From: Cordylochernes scorpioides
Taxonomy: Eukaryota > Arthropoda > Arachnida > Pseudoscorpiones > Chernetidae
Reading direction: 5' to 3'
Length of the DNA: 64,000 nt
NCBI GenBank assembly: GCA_030710605.1
Contig: CP092882.1
Coordinates: 23,442,610 to 23,506,609, forward strand
The notes under the pieces are model-generated. The model saw only the letters and a list, made by a program, of their open reading frames with translations. It was not told where the DNA came from and did no database searches. Made by a program: the position numbers and the translations under genes. Of the stretch, positions 1 through 10,090 are shown in pieces (within the stretch, counting starts at the first letter, position 1; the number at the start of each line of letters is the position of its first letter).

Positions 1-99
1 TCCTGTCTATGTATAAAGGAGATTATATATAAGAGATTATAAAAACAAGGTAATAAGACCAAATCCAATGATAAGGTACAATATGGATTATTAATATAT

Positions 100-365
100 A
101 CAGTTATCAGCGTCATGCACAATTCTTTCTTAATTCTGTCACCGTTTGCTTTTGGTTCAGTGGTAGAATGCTCGCCTGCCACGCGATGCCCCGGGTTCGA
201 TTCCCGGCCGATGCATTATTTTTTTTTTTACAATTTTTAAAATTCATTTATATATTATACAAGAATGACATCCACGGCGCCAATTTATAATTGTAACGAA
301 TAGTATTTGAATAAAAGCATTTAATCGGGTAAACCCCGGGCGTTGCCCGAGTCATTCGGCTAGTA
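100..365 (+). mobile_element. LINE tail with tRNA-Gly-like segment (fragment)
   Basis: The stretch matches 36508-36820 in the same order: a short lead-in with the word ACCGTTTGCTTTTG, a tRNA-Gly-like segment, an AT-rich spacer, then a closing module with GGCGCCAATTTATAATTG and a GC-rich hairpin word near CCCGGGCGTTGCCCG that ends in CGGCTAGTA. In the second locus the same lead-in follows the end of a LINE ORF2, so this is most likely the 3' end of the same element. The start is not sharply defined. Confidence 0.55.
154..214 (+). pseudogene. tRNA-Gly-like segment, 5' truncated
   Basis: The B box GGTTCGATTCC and the 3' acceptor half CGATGCA are present and the anticodon loop reads CTGCCAC (GCC, glycine). 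The first ten or so bases of the acceptor arm are missing and the variable region is altered, so the cloverleaf cannot close. It is retroposed, not a working tRNA gene. Confidence 0.6.
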
Positions 366-825
366 ATGATATAAATATTATATTATGTGTGTGAATAGGG
401 GTGAATTGTTCTGATCAAAATGAATTGTCTTTCTGACGTTTGTTTTCCTCTTTTTATGTTGTTGTTGTCGTGTCCAATGAAGAGTCTCAGATGTCTCCAT
501 GCATCTCTATCACAGCAGTCGCTATGTGCTCTATATTGGGTGTGTAAAGCTGCTGCTCTGGGTCTATGTCAATTTTCTGCAAGGCTGCGGCCATTGCTGG
601 GCATGAGATTATGTGAGTAGGTGTTATCCTCTTTTTATCTATATAACAATATCTAAGAAAACGTGTATTATTGATTCTACAATGATTTACACTTCTAAAT
701 TTATTATTCAAATGAAATTTATATATGCCATTTACTTTTCGTTTTGATGGTATTTCTATCTACAAATCATTTGAAGGAAATTGCGTTGCAGAAGTTGATG
801 TTCTGTAGAGATATAACCTAATAGA
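366..825. other. AT-rich spacer, nothing recognised
   Basis: I see no coding pattern, RNA fold or repeat boundary here; the short open frames are not supported by composition or family resemblance. Confidence 0.4.
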
Positions 826-1016
826 GACAAAAGTACCTTTCAACATGTATATCGGGATTCATACAATAACTCTGAGATATATATTTCATACACAGTGACC
901 TTTATTGAAGATACACGAGATAACCAAGTGTAAACAAAATTGTCTCTGCCTTCTTAAAAAAAAGCAAACGATTGGCGACATTAAATACTTTCATTTATTT
1001 AAGTTTTTTCCATGAT
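826..1016 (-). mobile_element. Tc1-type MITE remnant
   Basis: It shares the words ACATGTATATCGGGATTC, ACAGTGACCTTTATTGAAG and ACACGAGATAACCAAGTGT with the better preserved copy at 2869-3419 and with 57705-57905. The terminal inverted repeats are eroded. Strand is arbitrary. Confidence 0.5.
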
Positions 1017-1205
1017 TGTATGTTGATCTATTGACATTCTAGATTATTTAAATTCTATATTAAATAATATCTACTTTTTTATTATTTGTTCCAATCATAG
1101 ATTGTACAAGTCTTGATACTAAATGGTAAGGAATTAGCGACTTTATTGTAAGTCGCTTGTATATCTACTACACATATAAATAGAAATTTTGCCGAGAGGA
1201 TATTG

Positions 1206-1293
1206 ATTTAAAGAGACAAAGGTCGCCTCTCCCGTCAAGCGTTTAGTTTTGACGTCTATTTTGACGGGAGAGGCGACCTTTGTCTCTTTAAAT
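1206..1293. repeat. Perfect palindrome made of retrozyme ends
   Basis: Two 33-bp arms (1206-1238 and 1261-1293) are exact inverted copies containing AAAGAGACAAAGGTCGCCTC, separated by 22 bp. The arm and spacer are the terminal part of the hammerhead-bearing element described at 59200-60095 (same words GACGTCTATTTTGACGGGAG). The ribozyme itself is not included. Confidence 0.75.
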
Positions 1294-1416
1294 CTACTAC
1301 ACTTGTAGAAACAGTTCGACTTTTGCATTTAAAAATTACCAGAACCCCCCCGTTTGTTTATTAATACATACTGGTAGAATTGTACTTAAGCAAGATTTAA
1401 ATACCAATGAAGCAAT

Positions 1417-1487
1417 CTTCAAAAAAAAAAAAGACAAATTCGGATTCGATCCTCGGTCGTGGAGGTCGAATTACCATCATGCCAACA
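1417..1487 (-). mobile_element. tRNA-like SINE head remnant
   Basis: Read on the minus strand the segment has a B-box-like word GAGGATCGAATCCG and the phrase GATGGTAATTCGACC, like the SINE heads at 57367 and 61921-61996. An A-rich run follows. It is a short relic. Confidence 0.35.
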
Positions 1488-1611
1488 ATTCTGTATTTTT
1501 ACTTCTATATTTAAAACAATAAATTAACTTTTAAAATATCAATAACGCCAACTATTGTCAAAATTTATTATCATTATTAAGGAAATGTTTGCTACCTATG
1601 ATATTTATTAT

Positions 1612-2089
1612 TAAATATTATCTCTACAGACTGTATGAAAAAGTGAAAGTTGTATAAACTTATGATTTTGCTTTGTTTTAAAAATGAATCGATGTTGGTT
1701 CCATATGCTTGAATTGAATATTACACCTTAGTTCTATATATTTTATTGCTTAAAAATGAATACAACAAAACAAAAAAGAAACTACAATTGTAAATGATTT
1801 GATAACTAACTAACAAAAAAATAATAATAATAACCACCTCCGAAATGATGATGATAAAAATTTGAATATGTCTGCCAGAAAAATGCTTCTATGAATTAAA
1901 AATAAGAAATATTACAAAATTAACATATAAACTTAAAACACAGAACTTATTACAAATATAATAAAATAATTATTAGATGAGAGGGTTTGGCTCATTTAGC
2001 GAAACCGCTGATATGGTTCCCACTGATGAGCCAAGCCCTCTCATTTAAAATTTTTTATTATTGAATTGAGGTCTGTAGAGATAATATTT
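1612..2089. mobile_element. Inverted-repeat element with hammerhead-like words
   Basis: The ends are matching inverted repeats, AAATATTATCTCTACAGA on the left (1613-1630) and its complement at 2072-2089. The right part (about 1978-2045) contains GCGAAACC and CTGATGAGCC, the two core words shared by a large family in this window (3874, 6784, 13090, 19880, 33130, 55381, 57150). There is no coding capacity. Confidence 0.55.
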
Positions 2090-2094
2090 GATAA

Positions 2095-2865
2095 TGAATA
2101 GTATAAGAGACATATATCAAAAATATGATTATAAAAAAAATAACTTTCTCTGAAATATAAAAACAAAATTTAAATTAATATAAAATTATTTGAGCAATGT
2201 AAACAAACGTGTCAAAATATGTCCTTTTGTATTTACATAGATAAATATAGATTGTTTTGTGGCAAATATATATTATATATATAAATATTTTTGACATTCT
2301 ACAAAAAAAAAAAAAAACGGAAGTTTTTCGAGAAATAGAAACAAAAAAAAAAAAGAATAGAAAACAAGATTTGATAAATTTCAGAAATGAAATCTTGTTA
2401 TAAAAGTGGAAAGATTAAATTCTCTTTCGTTTTAAATTCTTTTCTCAACAGGATTTCTGTGAAATTAAGCGTAAAAATTATTTATGACTTTTGACTGTCG
2501 AGATAGAATCTCAAGGGAGAGTAAATTGACGGATTAAATAGCAATTTAGAATGGATTAGGAGACAAAATACAATTTTTTTTTTCTCTTTCTCGATAGCGT
2601 GTGAGGATTTTCAAGTCAGTTAGATATAACACATTTGTCTTTTTAATTATATTTTGATTGATTAGATCAGAGAAAATCCCAAAATAAGAATAACAAATTG
2701 TCATGAGAAAAACTAAACAATAATACCTCACCAAATTCAGCATTTTTAGCCAATATAATTTGTTATAATGCAAACAGACGCCATTTATACATAAGTAATG
2801 GAATCACTAAAGAAAATCTTTCAATTACACATAAAACAAACTTCTAGCGTCCTTACTAAATATAT
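2095..2865. other. AT-rich spacer
   Basis: Nothing coding is recognised. A small hairpin (ACAAGATTT...AAATCTTGT near 2363-2400) and A-runs are the only visible structures. Confidence 0.4.
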
Positions 2866-2868
2866 ATA

Positions 2869-3419
2869 CACTCATGAACAAAACTTAAGAAAGTTGTACC
2901 TTTTAGCATGTATATCAGGATTCAGACAATAACTCATAAAGATATTACAGTGATCTTTATTAAAATTACAATTATATTCTCACAATGAGTATCTTTTTTA
3001 TTTAAAAACGCTAGCTTTCAAGCGTTAATCGCTCTTCAACGGGCTTACAATAATATTGACTTGATCCCACCAGAAATATTTACAAAAAACAAATGCGCGC
3101 CGCGTGGATATTTATAACTGAAAATTTTGAATTGGCTTGTAATTTAACTATTTTAACTATTTTATGGAATATATCTATCTATTTTAATTTTTAGGGCATC
3201 CAGAACCTATAAAATTGATCTATTGATTTTTTCTGAGATATCGGTATTGTGATGGTAAATCTATTTTTCTGTTTATGATGAACAGTGATCTTTATTGAAG
3301 ACACACCAGATAACCAAGTGTGAACAAAATTGCCTCTTTCTCCTTCAAATAAAAAAATAAAAAAGACGACCGATGATATCAAAGACTTTCCATTTACTTA
3401 AGTTTTGTCCATGTGAGTG
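2869..3419. mobile_element. Tc1/mariner-type MITE
   Basis: The element is bounded by inverted repeats (left CACTCATGAACAAAACTTAA, right complement ACTTAAGTTTTGTCCATGTG) and flanked by TA dinucleotides at 2867-2868 and 3420-3421, the usual target duplication of this superfamily. At 551 bp with no transposase it is non-autonomous. Relics of the same family lie at 826-1016, 57705-57905 and 63503-63548. Confidence 0.75.
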
Positions 3420-3424
3420 TATAT

Positions 3425-3870
3425 ATAAAATAATATTAAAAGCAAAAGGTATAATAGATTTGTATTTGAGTTTTCAAAAAGTTTTTTTATGTTTCAGTAC
3501 AACATAAATTAGGAATTTCATTACAATAATTTGTTGCTAAAAAAAAACCTTTTTGAGAAACTTTAAATATAAACGTATCCTATCCCTTCCTTTTAACTTA
3601 CTTTACTTTTATTTCTATATTTCCTTCTATATAATATAAAAATACATGTGAAGGCTTATTCCTAGACTAAATAGATATTTTTCTGGGACGAAATTGATAT
3701 GAAAACGAAAAGCTAACTTACCCGTCAAAATGGACACAAAAACTGCGCCTGAATATCTCAGCAATATATAGTTGGCTTTTGATAATATGGATGGTTCACT
3801 ATTTGGATGTAATTTGTTAATGAAGTAATATTTATATTTTGTCAATATGTTTATCTTTAATAATATCATC
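3425..3870. other. AT-rich spacer
   Basis: No gene, RNA or repeat boundary is supported; the short minus-strand open frame at 3627-3872 has no recognisable pattern. Confidence 0.4.
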
Positions 3871-3873
3871 ATA

Positions 3874-4188
3874 TATTTATCTCTAAAGACCTTACTGCAA
3901 TTACAGTATTAAAGTTATTTGAATGAGAAGGCTTGGCTCATCAGTGGTGAACCTTCTCAGCGGTTTCACCAAATTAATCTCCAGAACGCTTTACTATTGT
4001 ATTGGATTGTTTTTCTCATGTACCTTGTATTAACTAAGGAAGACAACTTCTCTATTACTCTCTAGACAAAAGTAGAGCAGTCTGAAGATTGATTTGGCGA
4101 AACTGCTGAAAGAATTCACCACTGATGAGCCAAACCCTTTCATTCAAAACAATTTTATCATTTCAGTAAGATCTGTAGAGATAATATT
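3874..4188. mobile_element. Inverted-repeat element, two hammerhead-like arms
   Basis: Inverted ends (TATCTCTAAAGA at left, TCTGTAGAGATA at right) enclose two arms in opposite orientation. The right arm (about 4090-4140) reads TTTGGC-GAAAC ... CTGATGA-GCCAAA, so the six bases flanking the two core words are perfectly complementary. The left arm read on the minus strand (about 3917-3975) has TTGGT-GAAAC and CTGATGA-GCCAA. Confidence 0.6.
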
Positions 4189-4189
4189 A

Positions 4190-4635
4190 GTTTCCAGAAA
4201 AAAAATAACAAAATTTATAAAAATGGTTAGCAATTGATTTATAAATGTTGTTAATGATGGTTATATGACCATTATAATATTTTTCTATACTCTAGTCCTT
4301 TAACTGGTTAACAACATACACACACATACCTCGTTTATTCTTCCGCTGATTGTTTTCCTACAATCACATGACCATAATCAGCCAATCAGAATTAAGTTCA
4401 CTAGCCAATAATCTTTCAATATTTAGCTCAGTGGTTGCTTTGAGCAATTAAAAATACAAAAAAAATAATAATAAAAATAAAAACCTCGTTTCGAATATAG
4501 AAATGTCTTCTTCTTCCATGACACTCAAAATGTTTTTATTTTTGATATTCTATTTGTATTTTATTTTGAGATATATTTTATTATATTAGGCTCTCTTATT
4601 CACGTTGACCTTTTTAAACAATGTGGGTGAATACA
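4190..4635. other. AT-rich spacer
   Basis: No gene or element boundary is seen between the inverted-repeat element and the short LTR. Confidence 0.35.
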
Positions 4636-4639
4636 ATAT

Positions 4640-4812
4640 TGTAGCGAAATATTATTTTATTAACAAGAATAATAGATTATATATTTATTATTTCTTACTT
4701 TGCAAACTTGCCTTATTACCTCTCTAGTATTTTATAAATGTTATGTTGCTCTTGCCTTAAATAAATTTCTGTGTGATACTGAAGTTTGTCTTTCCTAATT
4801 TTCTGTGTGACA
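4640..4812 (+). mobile_element. Short solo LTR (fossil)
   Basis: A 173-bp sequence with TG...CA ends and a 4-bp target duplication ATAT (4636-4639 and 4813-4816). It contains an AATAAA-like signal (TTAAATAAATT) near its 3' end. The same family occurs at 6771-7292 (interrupted), 13645-13821, 17830-18006 and 20446-20622. The LTR superfamily is not identifiable without internal sequence. Confidence 0.6.
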
Positions 4813-4937
4813 ATATTTTGATACATTTTCCACATGATACCTTTGATACACACAATAATATATTTGACATTACAAAAATAAGTCATGAGAGTTTATGTAA
4901 CCTGTCTGGTTGACCAAGAGAAAGGCGTGGGGATGGG

Positions 4938-5048
4938 ATTACATATCTCCCCCACCCTACATCGCTAAATATAACAGAGGGCGAGGTGTCCCACCCAGGG
5001 GGCTTTATAACCCCGGTGGTCGGAGGATTGGGCATCACATCAGCAGCC
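4938..5048 (+). promoter_or_regulatory. Core promoter of cuticle gene 1
   Basis: A TATA box (TTTATAA, 5004-5010) follows a C/G-rich stretch (CCCACCCAGGGGG). The likely start site is an initiator-like CATCACATCAG at about 5032-5042, leaving a 5' leader of only about ten bases before the ATG at 5049. The block from the CCCCCACCC word to the ATG is nearly identical upstream of all three gene copies, which marks it as the shared promoter. Confidence 0.7.
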
Positions 5049-5570
5049 ATGTCTCCCCTCTCCACCACCGCCTTCTGTCTGCTCCTGGCCGCCCAAGCCC
5101 TGGCCAGCTACAGCTCCTACCCTCCCCGGCCCTACAAGTTCGGGTACGAGGTAGATGACGGGTACTACAACCGCCACCACCACAAGGAGGAGTCCGATAG
5201 CTACGGAGCCAAGACCGGGAGCTACGGCTACACCGATGCCCATGGGATCTACCGCCACGTGTCTTACATCGCTGATGAACAAGGATACCGGGCCTACGTG
5301 TCGACCAACGAACCTGGAACTGCCCCACAGGATCCTGCTGACGTCAAGATGTACGCCAAGCCTGTAGCTGTTTACCATAAGCCCGCCTACTACAAGCCTC
5401 AACCCGCTTACTACAAGCCTGAACCCGCATACTACAAGCCTGAACCTGCGTACTACAAGCCTCAGCCTGCCTACTACAAGCCCGAACCTGCTTACTACAA
5501 GCCTGAACCCGCTTACTCCAAGCCTGAACCAAAATACAACAAACCAGAGATCACCTACAACAAATATTGA
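5049..5570 (+). CDS. RR-type chitin-binding cuticle protein, copy 1
   Basis: A structural exoskeleton protein of 173 residues, predicted to be secreted and to bind chitin through its Rebers-Riddiford (chitin_bind_4) domain. Residues 1-19 form a signal peptide (hydrophobic FCLLLAA core, cleavage after ALA). The RR domain spans about 29-91 and shows the spacing G57-x8-G66-x6-Y73, then YIADEQGY (73-80) and the arachnid-style TNEPGT. The C-terminal third is a low-complexity tail of 7-residue repeats, PAYYKPE or PAYYKPQ (six plus one PAYSKPE), ending KYNKPEITYNKY. I chose the ATG at 5049 because it opens the signal peptide and sits just after the TATA-defined start; an upstream in-frame extension would read through the promoter. 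There is no visible intron. Alternative names (cuticle protein 16.8-like or similar) cannot be settled without a search. Confidence 0.9.
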   Translation: MSPLSTTAFCLLLAAQALASYSSYPPRPYKFGYEVDDGYYNRHHHKEESDSYGAKTGSYGYTDAHGIYRHVSYIADEQGYRAYVSTNEPGTAPQDPADVKMYAKPVAVYHKPAYYKPQPAYYKPEPAYYKPEPAYYKPQPAYYKPEPAYYKPEPAYSKPEPKYNKPEITYNKY

Positions 5571-5698
5571 ATTTGGTCTAAAGCCAAATAATAGTAGGAG
5601 ATGTAAAAAAATATTAATATAACTGTTGTACAGAAATATATATTCTTTAAAGAGAGTATTGTCAGTACACTATGTTTGCTGCCTTTATATCTCGCATG

Positions 5699-5718
5699 AA
5701 AATAAATGAAAAATAAAG
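5699..5718 (+). terminator. Poly(A) signals of cuticle gene 1
   Basis: Two AATAAA words (5701 and 5712) lie about 130-140 bp after the stop codon, at the same place as in the other two copies, giving a short 3' UTR. Confidence 0.65.
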
Positions 5719-5929
5719 ATTTATTTCTAAAGTTAATATATATTTGTAAATTCACATATACATATTTGAGGATTTTGGTGGGAGTGTGGTTTTACAGAGT
5801 GTAACAGCTGAAGAACCGACCATGATTTACTAACAATGTCTGAATGCCATACAGGTTGGTTGAAAAGCACAATTTGGAGTGTAAGAGTGAACCTATACAG
5901 TTCCATCCTCATCCTCCTTCAGTGCTTGA

Positions 5930-6465
5930 CTATACTGAAGGTGAGCCACATGGTCTCTCCATATCTCCCTCATTCAGTGTCTTATTCTACTGAGGGTGTG
6001 GGCCAAATGGTCTCTTATATTTCCCTCCTTCAGTGTCTTCTTCTACTGAGGGTGGGCCACATGGTCTCTGCATATCACTCTTCTCGAGTGCCTTCTTCTA
6101 CTGAGGGTGGGCCACATGGTCTATCCATATCTCCCTCTTTCAGTACCTTCCTCTACTGATAGTAGGTCACATGATCTCTCTATATCTCTCTCCTCGAGTG
6201 CCTTCTTCTACTGAGGGTGGGCCACATGGTCTCTCCTATATCTCCCTCTTTCAGTGCCCTTTTCTACTGAAGGGGTGCCACATGGTCTCCATATCTCCCT
6301 CCCTAAATGCCTTCTTCTTCTGAGGGTGGGCCACATGGCCTCTCCATATCTCCCTCCTTCAATGCCTTCCTCTACTAAGGGTGGCTCAAATGGTATCTCT
6401 ATATCTCCCTCCTTCAATGCCTTCCTCTACTTAGGGTGGGCGACATGGTCTCTCCATAATATACC
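5930..6465. repeat. 55-bp minisatellite, about 9 copies
   Basis: Diverged tandem copies of a 55-bp unit with the core CTACTGAGGGTGGGCCACAT and a pyrimidine-rich half (TCTCCATATCTCCCTCC). The period is not a multiple of three and open frames across it rotate through all frames, so it is not coding. The same repeat follows the other two cuticle genes. Confidence 0.9.
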
Positions 6466-6770
6466 AAATGGTTTCTTATTGTCTAATTATAGTCTTGGAA
6501 ATGCTTATATGTTAACTTCAATATATATTCAGGTACCTACAAGCAAGATTTTCCAGTGGTTTATTCAGTAGTTCTGATGGAGAAGAGTAGCAAACTTCAA
6601 TTTACCTCGACAAGAACAGATTCAGTAGGAAGTGGATGTTTGCTCTGAAAATATTGTTTTAACAAAGGTACGTTAGACAAACTCTCACTCGGGCAAAACC
6701 GGGTACATCCGCGTTATAAATTCAATTGCCATCTATCGATAAAAAAATTGTATTTATTATTCTGGCAATA

Positions 6771-7292
6771 TAGTATAAAAGTATAAAACTATTTTAGAGG
6801 CGTAATATTCTTTTTAAAATAAAACAATTTCTACTGTCCTTACTGCAATGGAAAAATTAAAGGGAGGGCCTGGCTCATCAGTGGTGAACACTCCCAGCGC
6901 TTTCGCCAGTTTAATCTTGGATTATCTATTATATATAGATTAAACTGGCGAAACCGCTGGGAGGGTTCACCACTGATGAGCCAGGCCCTTCAATTAATTT
7001 TTCCATTGCAGTAAGGACAGTAGAAATTGTTTTATTTTAAAAAGAATATTACGCCTCTAAAATAGTTTTATAATTTGATAACAGATGGCGCGCTAGTGCA
7101 TCACAATATAGTATAAAAGTATTTATCTTTTCATTAACAGATTATTAATTTCAATTTTTATAAATTTTATTACTCTCTGTGTAAACGTCCCTAATGACTT
7201 CTCTTGTATTTTATCAATTTTAGTTTATGCTTTTTCGTTAAATAAATTGCTGTGTCATTTTGAAGTTTGTGTTTCCTAATTTTCTACGTACA
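6771..7292 (+). mobile_element. Short solo LTR (fossil), split by a later insertion
   Basis: This is the same short LTR family as at 4640. It lines up with the uninterrupted copy in unit 2 at 17830-18006. The element at 6784-7103 has inserted into it. Confidence 0.55.
6784..7103. mobile_element. Foldback element with 18-bp target duplication
   Basis: Two arms of about 130 bp are inverted copies of each other around a short centre near 6920-6940. Each arm contains CTACTGTCCTTACTGCAATGG and, inside it, the hammerhead-like words; the right arm reads CTGGC-GAAAC ... CTGATGA-GCCAG. An 18-bp direct repeat (CAATATAGTATAAAAGTA) flanks the insert at 6766-6783 and 7104-7121, and unit 2 has the empty site near 17825-17842. 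The duplication length suits target-primed reverse transcription better than a cut-and-paste DNA transposon. Confidence 0.75.
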
Positions 7293-7449
7293 ATATGTTT
7301 ATAATGATGTATACTATTTAATATTATCGTTACAGATCTTTCTGTTATGATAAAAAATGTTGAGAGAGAGAGAGGGCTTGTCTAATCAGTGGTAAACTGG
7401 TCAGAATATCCTTATAGGGCGGGAGAAGAGAATTTTTGAAATACTGAAC

Positions 7450-9202
7450 TTTATTTATTTATTTATTTATTACAAAACACACGCTATATCCTATGTGGAT
7501 ATTTGCATGTAAATGTTTAAACTATTTTATGTACATAGATTTAAAATATATATATACAAATTATTTATAGTTTTAGAGAGAGAGAGTGAAAGTTATTCAA
7601 ATTTACATTTTAAAACAATAAATTATACAAGAAACAAAGATTATTTACATACATATCATCAAAAGTCCAATATATATTTAGAATTACAACCACTAAACCA
7701 GTGGCACAAATATACTAATTAAAACTAGAAATTTCAATTCTTAATGTAATTCAAGTCCACGGCATTTGAGATAGAGTCTACAAATTCTGCCAATTCTATA
7801 TAAATATGTGTTAAAGTCTCCATGCCCCGTAAAGAATTGTATATTATAAAAATTTGGCTGGAGAAATTTGGGTAATCTTGAGTTTTCAAAAACTTATCTG
7901 AAATTATCATTTGAGTCTTCATAGTATTTTTGAATTTTTTCATTTATAAAGTTAGATATTTTCATTCTTTTGGCTAGATCATTTCTATTATAATCTATTT
8001 CAACTTTAAGTATGTTTGACATAATTAAATCCGTAATTTTAGGTATTCTTGCGAGAACATGTGTACAATTCGAAGATGTTGTATTATACGCATGTATACA
8101 GTGTTTAAGAATTTTATACTGTAGTGAATCTATTTTGTTTTTGATCTCGTGTTTATGTATGGGTACCAGATTGTTGAACCATAAGTTATTGTGCTTCTAA
8201 ATAAGGTCTTATATAATGTTAATAATCGCCTACTATACAATCCCCACGATTTCTTTGTTAACCCAAGAAAAGATATCCACTAGCTCTAGTTGTTTTTGCA
8301 ATAACACTGTCGATGTGAGGCATAAAATCTAATTTGTTCTTGTTTCAGTGATTCTTGAAAGTTAATCCTAGTATTTTTAGGTTTTCAACTGGTTTGACAA
8401 GACTATCATGCAGGGTAATTACATACTTTTTGCAGTTGAATAAATATAACATTTTTGTTTTCTGTCTTGATATTTTAAGTTTGTTGTTTTCACACCACAT
8501 ATTTATTTTCCCTATTGAATTTTCAATTGTAATCTTAAGATTTGTTACATCTGTATTCCAACATATTACCGTTAGATCATCTGCATATCCAATAAGTTCA
8601 CTATTAGATTCCTGAAAGTTGGTTAATAGATCATTCATTATGATGTTCCAAATTGTCGGAGATAAGGGTCCTCCTTGCGGACATCCTTTACTTAGTTTTT
8701 TGGTGAATTCATTCGTAGAGTACTTAAATCTTATCTTCCGGTTAGTGAAGTAGGATTTCATGAGTTTTATTATTGATGCTGGTATATTATCCTCATCGAG
8801 TCTTTTTTCACCATTGGCCACCAGGTATTGTCAAAAGCTCCACTAATTTTTATTGCAATTATAGCCGTATACTCCTTGGCTTTGTGTTCTAATGCAGTGT
8901 GAATTATTTCAGTTAATGCAGTTATGGTAGATCGAGATTTTGTAAAGCCATGATGACGATTACTGAATAATTTCATTTCCTCGTAGAATTTGATGATTTT
9001 GTTGTTTATTATTCTTTCAAACATTTTTGAAAGGTTTGAATTTAGACATAGAGGTTGATAGCTGACACAATCTTTATAATCGGATTTACCCGGCTTGGAA
9101 TGATCAGCGCCTCTGCTCTTTTCCATTCATCAGGAAATTAACTCATATCCAGACACTTCTGGTAGATTTTAGTTAATAGTGGTACCGCGAATTGTTTTGT
9201 GT
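7450..9202 (-). mobile_element. R1/LOA-like LINE fragment (pseudogene)
   Basis: A 5'-truncated non-LTR retrotransposon on the minus strand. From 9200 downwards it encodes the reverse transcriptase: an early block with FERIINNKIIKFYEE and HHGF, the GAFDNTWWP motif, then KGCPQGGPLSPTIWNIIMNDL and the catalytic YADDL at about 8570-8590, followed by a thumb-like stretch to about 7740. The frame changes more than once, so it is dead. The 3' end is a TAAA-type tail at 7450-7475. The insertion is framed by TGAAC (7445-7449 and 9203-9207), and unit 2 has the empty site near 18150-18160. Clade assignment rests on the GAFDNxWWP motif. Confidence 0.75.
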
Positions 9203-9207
9203 TGAAC

Positions 9208-10088
9208 GCTGATTCATTCCTATCCCCGTGGTCCTATACCGCCATGTGAGGGAGTTACTCTCCGAGACACTCTCGACAGAAAACAATATAATTCTGTGTG
9301 ATTTACTCAACATGGCAATTGAACATGTGGGGGACAAAGACTCATTTATAACCAAGGGCCTATACGAATTCAGGGTGTTTGTAGCTCTAGATTTAAACCA
9401 ATGAAGCCTGTATAGATTTCATTAGATATATTCATCCTTATTATTATTTTCATATTTACTTATTGTTATTATTTTTCATTTCTTTTAGTTTTCATTTTTC
9501 ACTAAAATATTTTACGAAAGATTTAATAAGTGTAGATTCAATCAATCTCAAAGGTAAACTCTCTTAGCGGTTTAGCCAAATTAATCTGTAGACCACTCTA
9601 CTATTGTATTGGATTAGTTTTCTTATAAATCCTGGATTTAATTTAAAAATATAACTAAAGTGGGTTTAAAGAACCTATATATATAGACATAATCTTATAG
9701 ATATGTAGACATGCATACATATAATTACAAGAAAATGCATCGAACAATGTCCTCCTCAAATAATATTTCATATTAACTAGTTGTTTGTAAACTTAACGAT
9801 TGATTTCCGATAAAAAATCATATTTAAAGTTCGATTAATTTTGTAAATACATCATACACTTTCTACAAAATCTGGATCTCTAATGTTTTCATGCGTTGAA
9901 TAATGTAAATAACTTATGTAAATAAACCATTCTCCTTGTTTGGCGCAAGTATCCCTTGCGGGATATAGCGCTTTGGAAATAAAAAAAAATTGTAATTATC
10001 ATTGACAAATTATAATTATAAGTTAAATTACCATCTATTAATTAAAATTTGATAATTATATTGTGGTAATATATTTTTATGATATATA
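9208..10088. other. Non-coding part of unit 1
   Basis: It runs in parallel with 18160-18820 of unit 2. A fragment of the inverted-repeat family (GGTTTAGCCAAATTAATCTG near 9569) is present; nothing codes. Confidence 0.5.
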
Positions 10089-10090
10089 TA

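Noticed and set aside
5035-5532. Minus-strand and shifted open frames over the cuticle genes
   Set aside because: They mirror the GC-rich, stop-poor coding strand of the cuticle proteins and have no motifs or start context.
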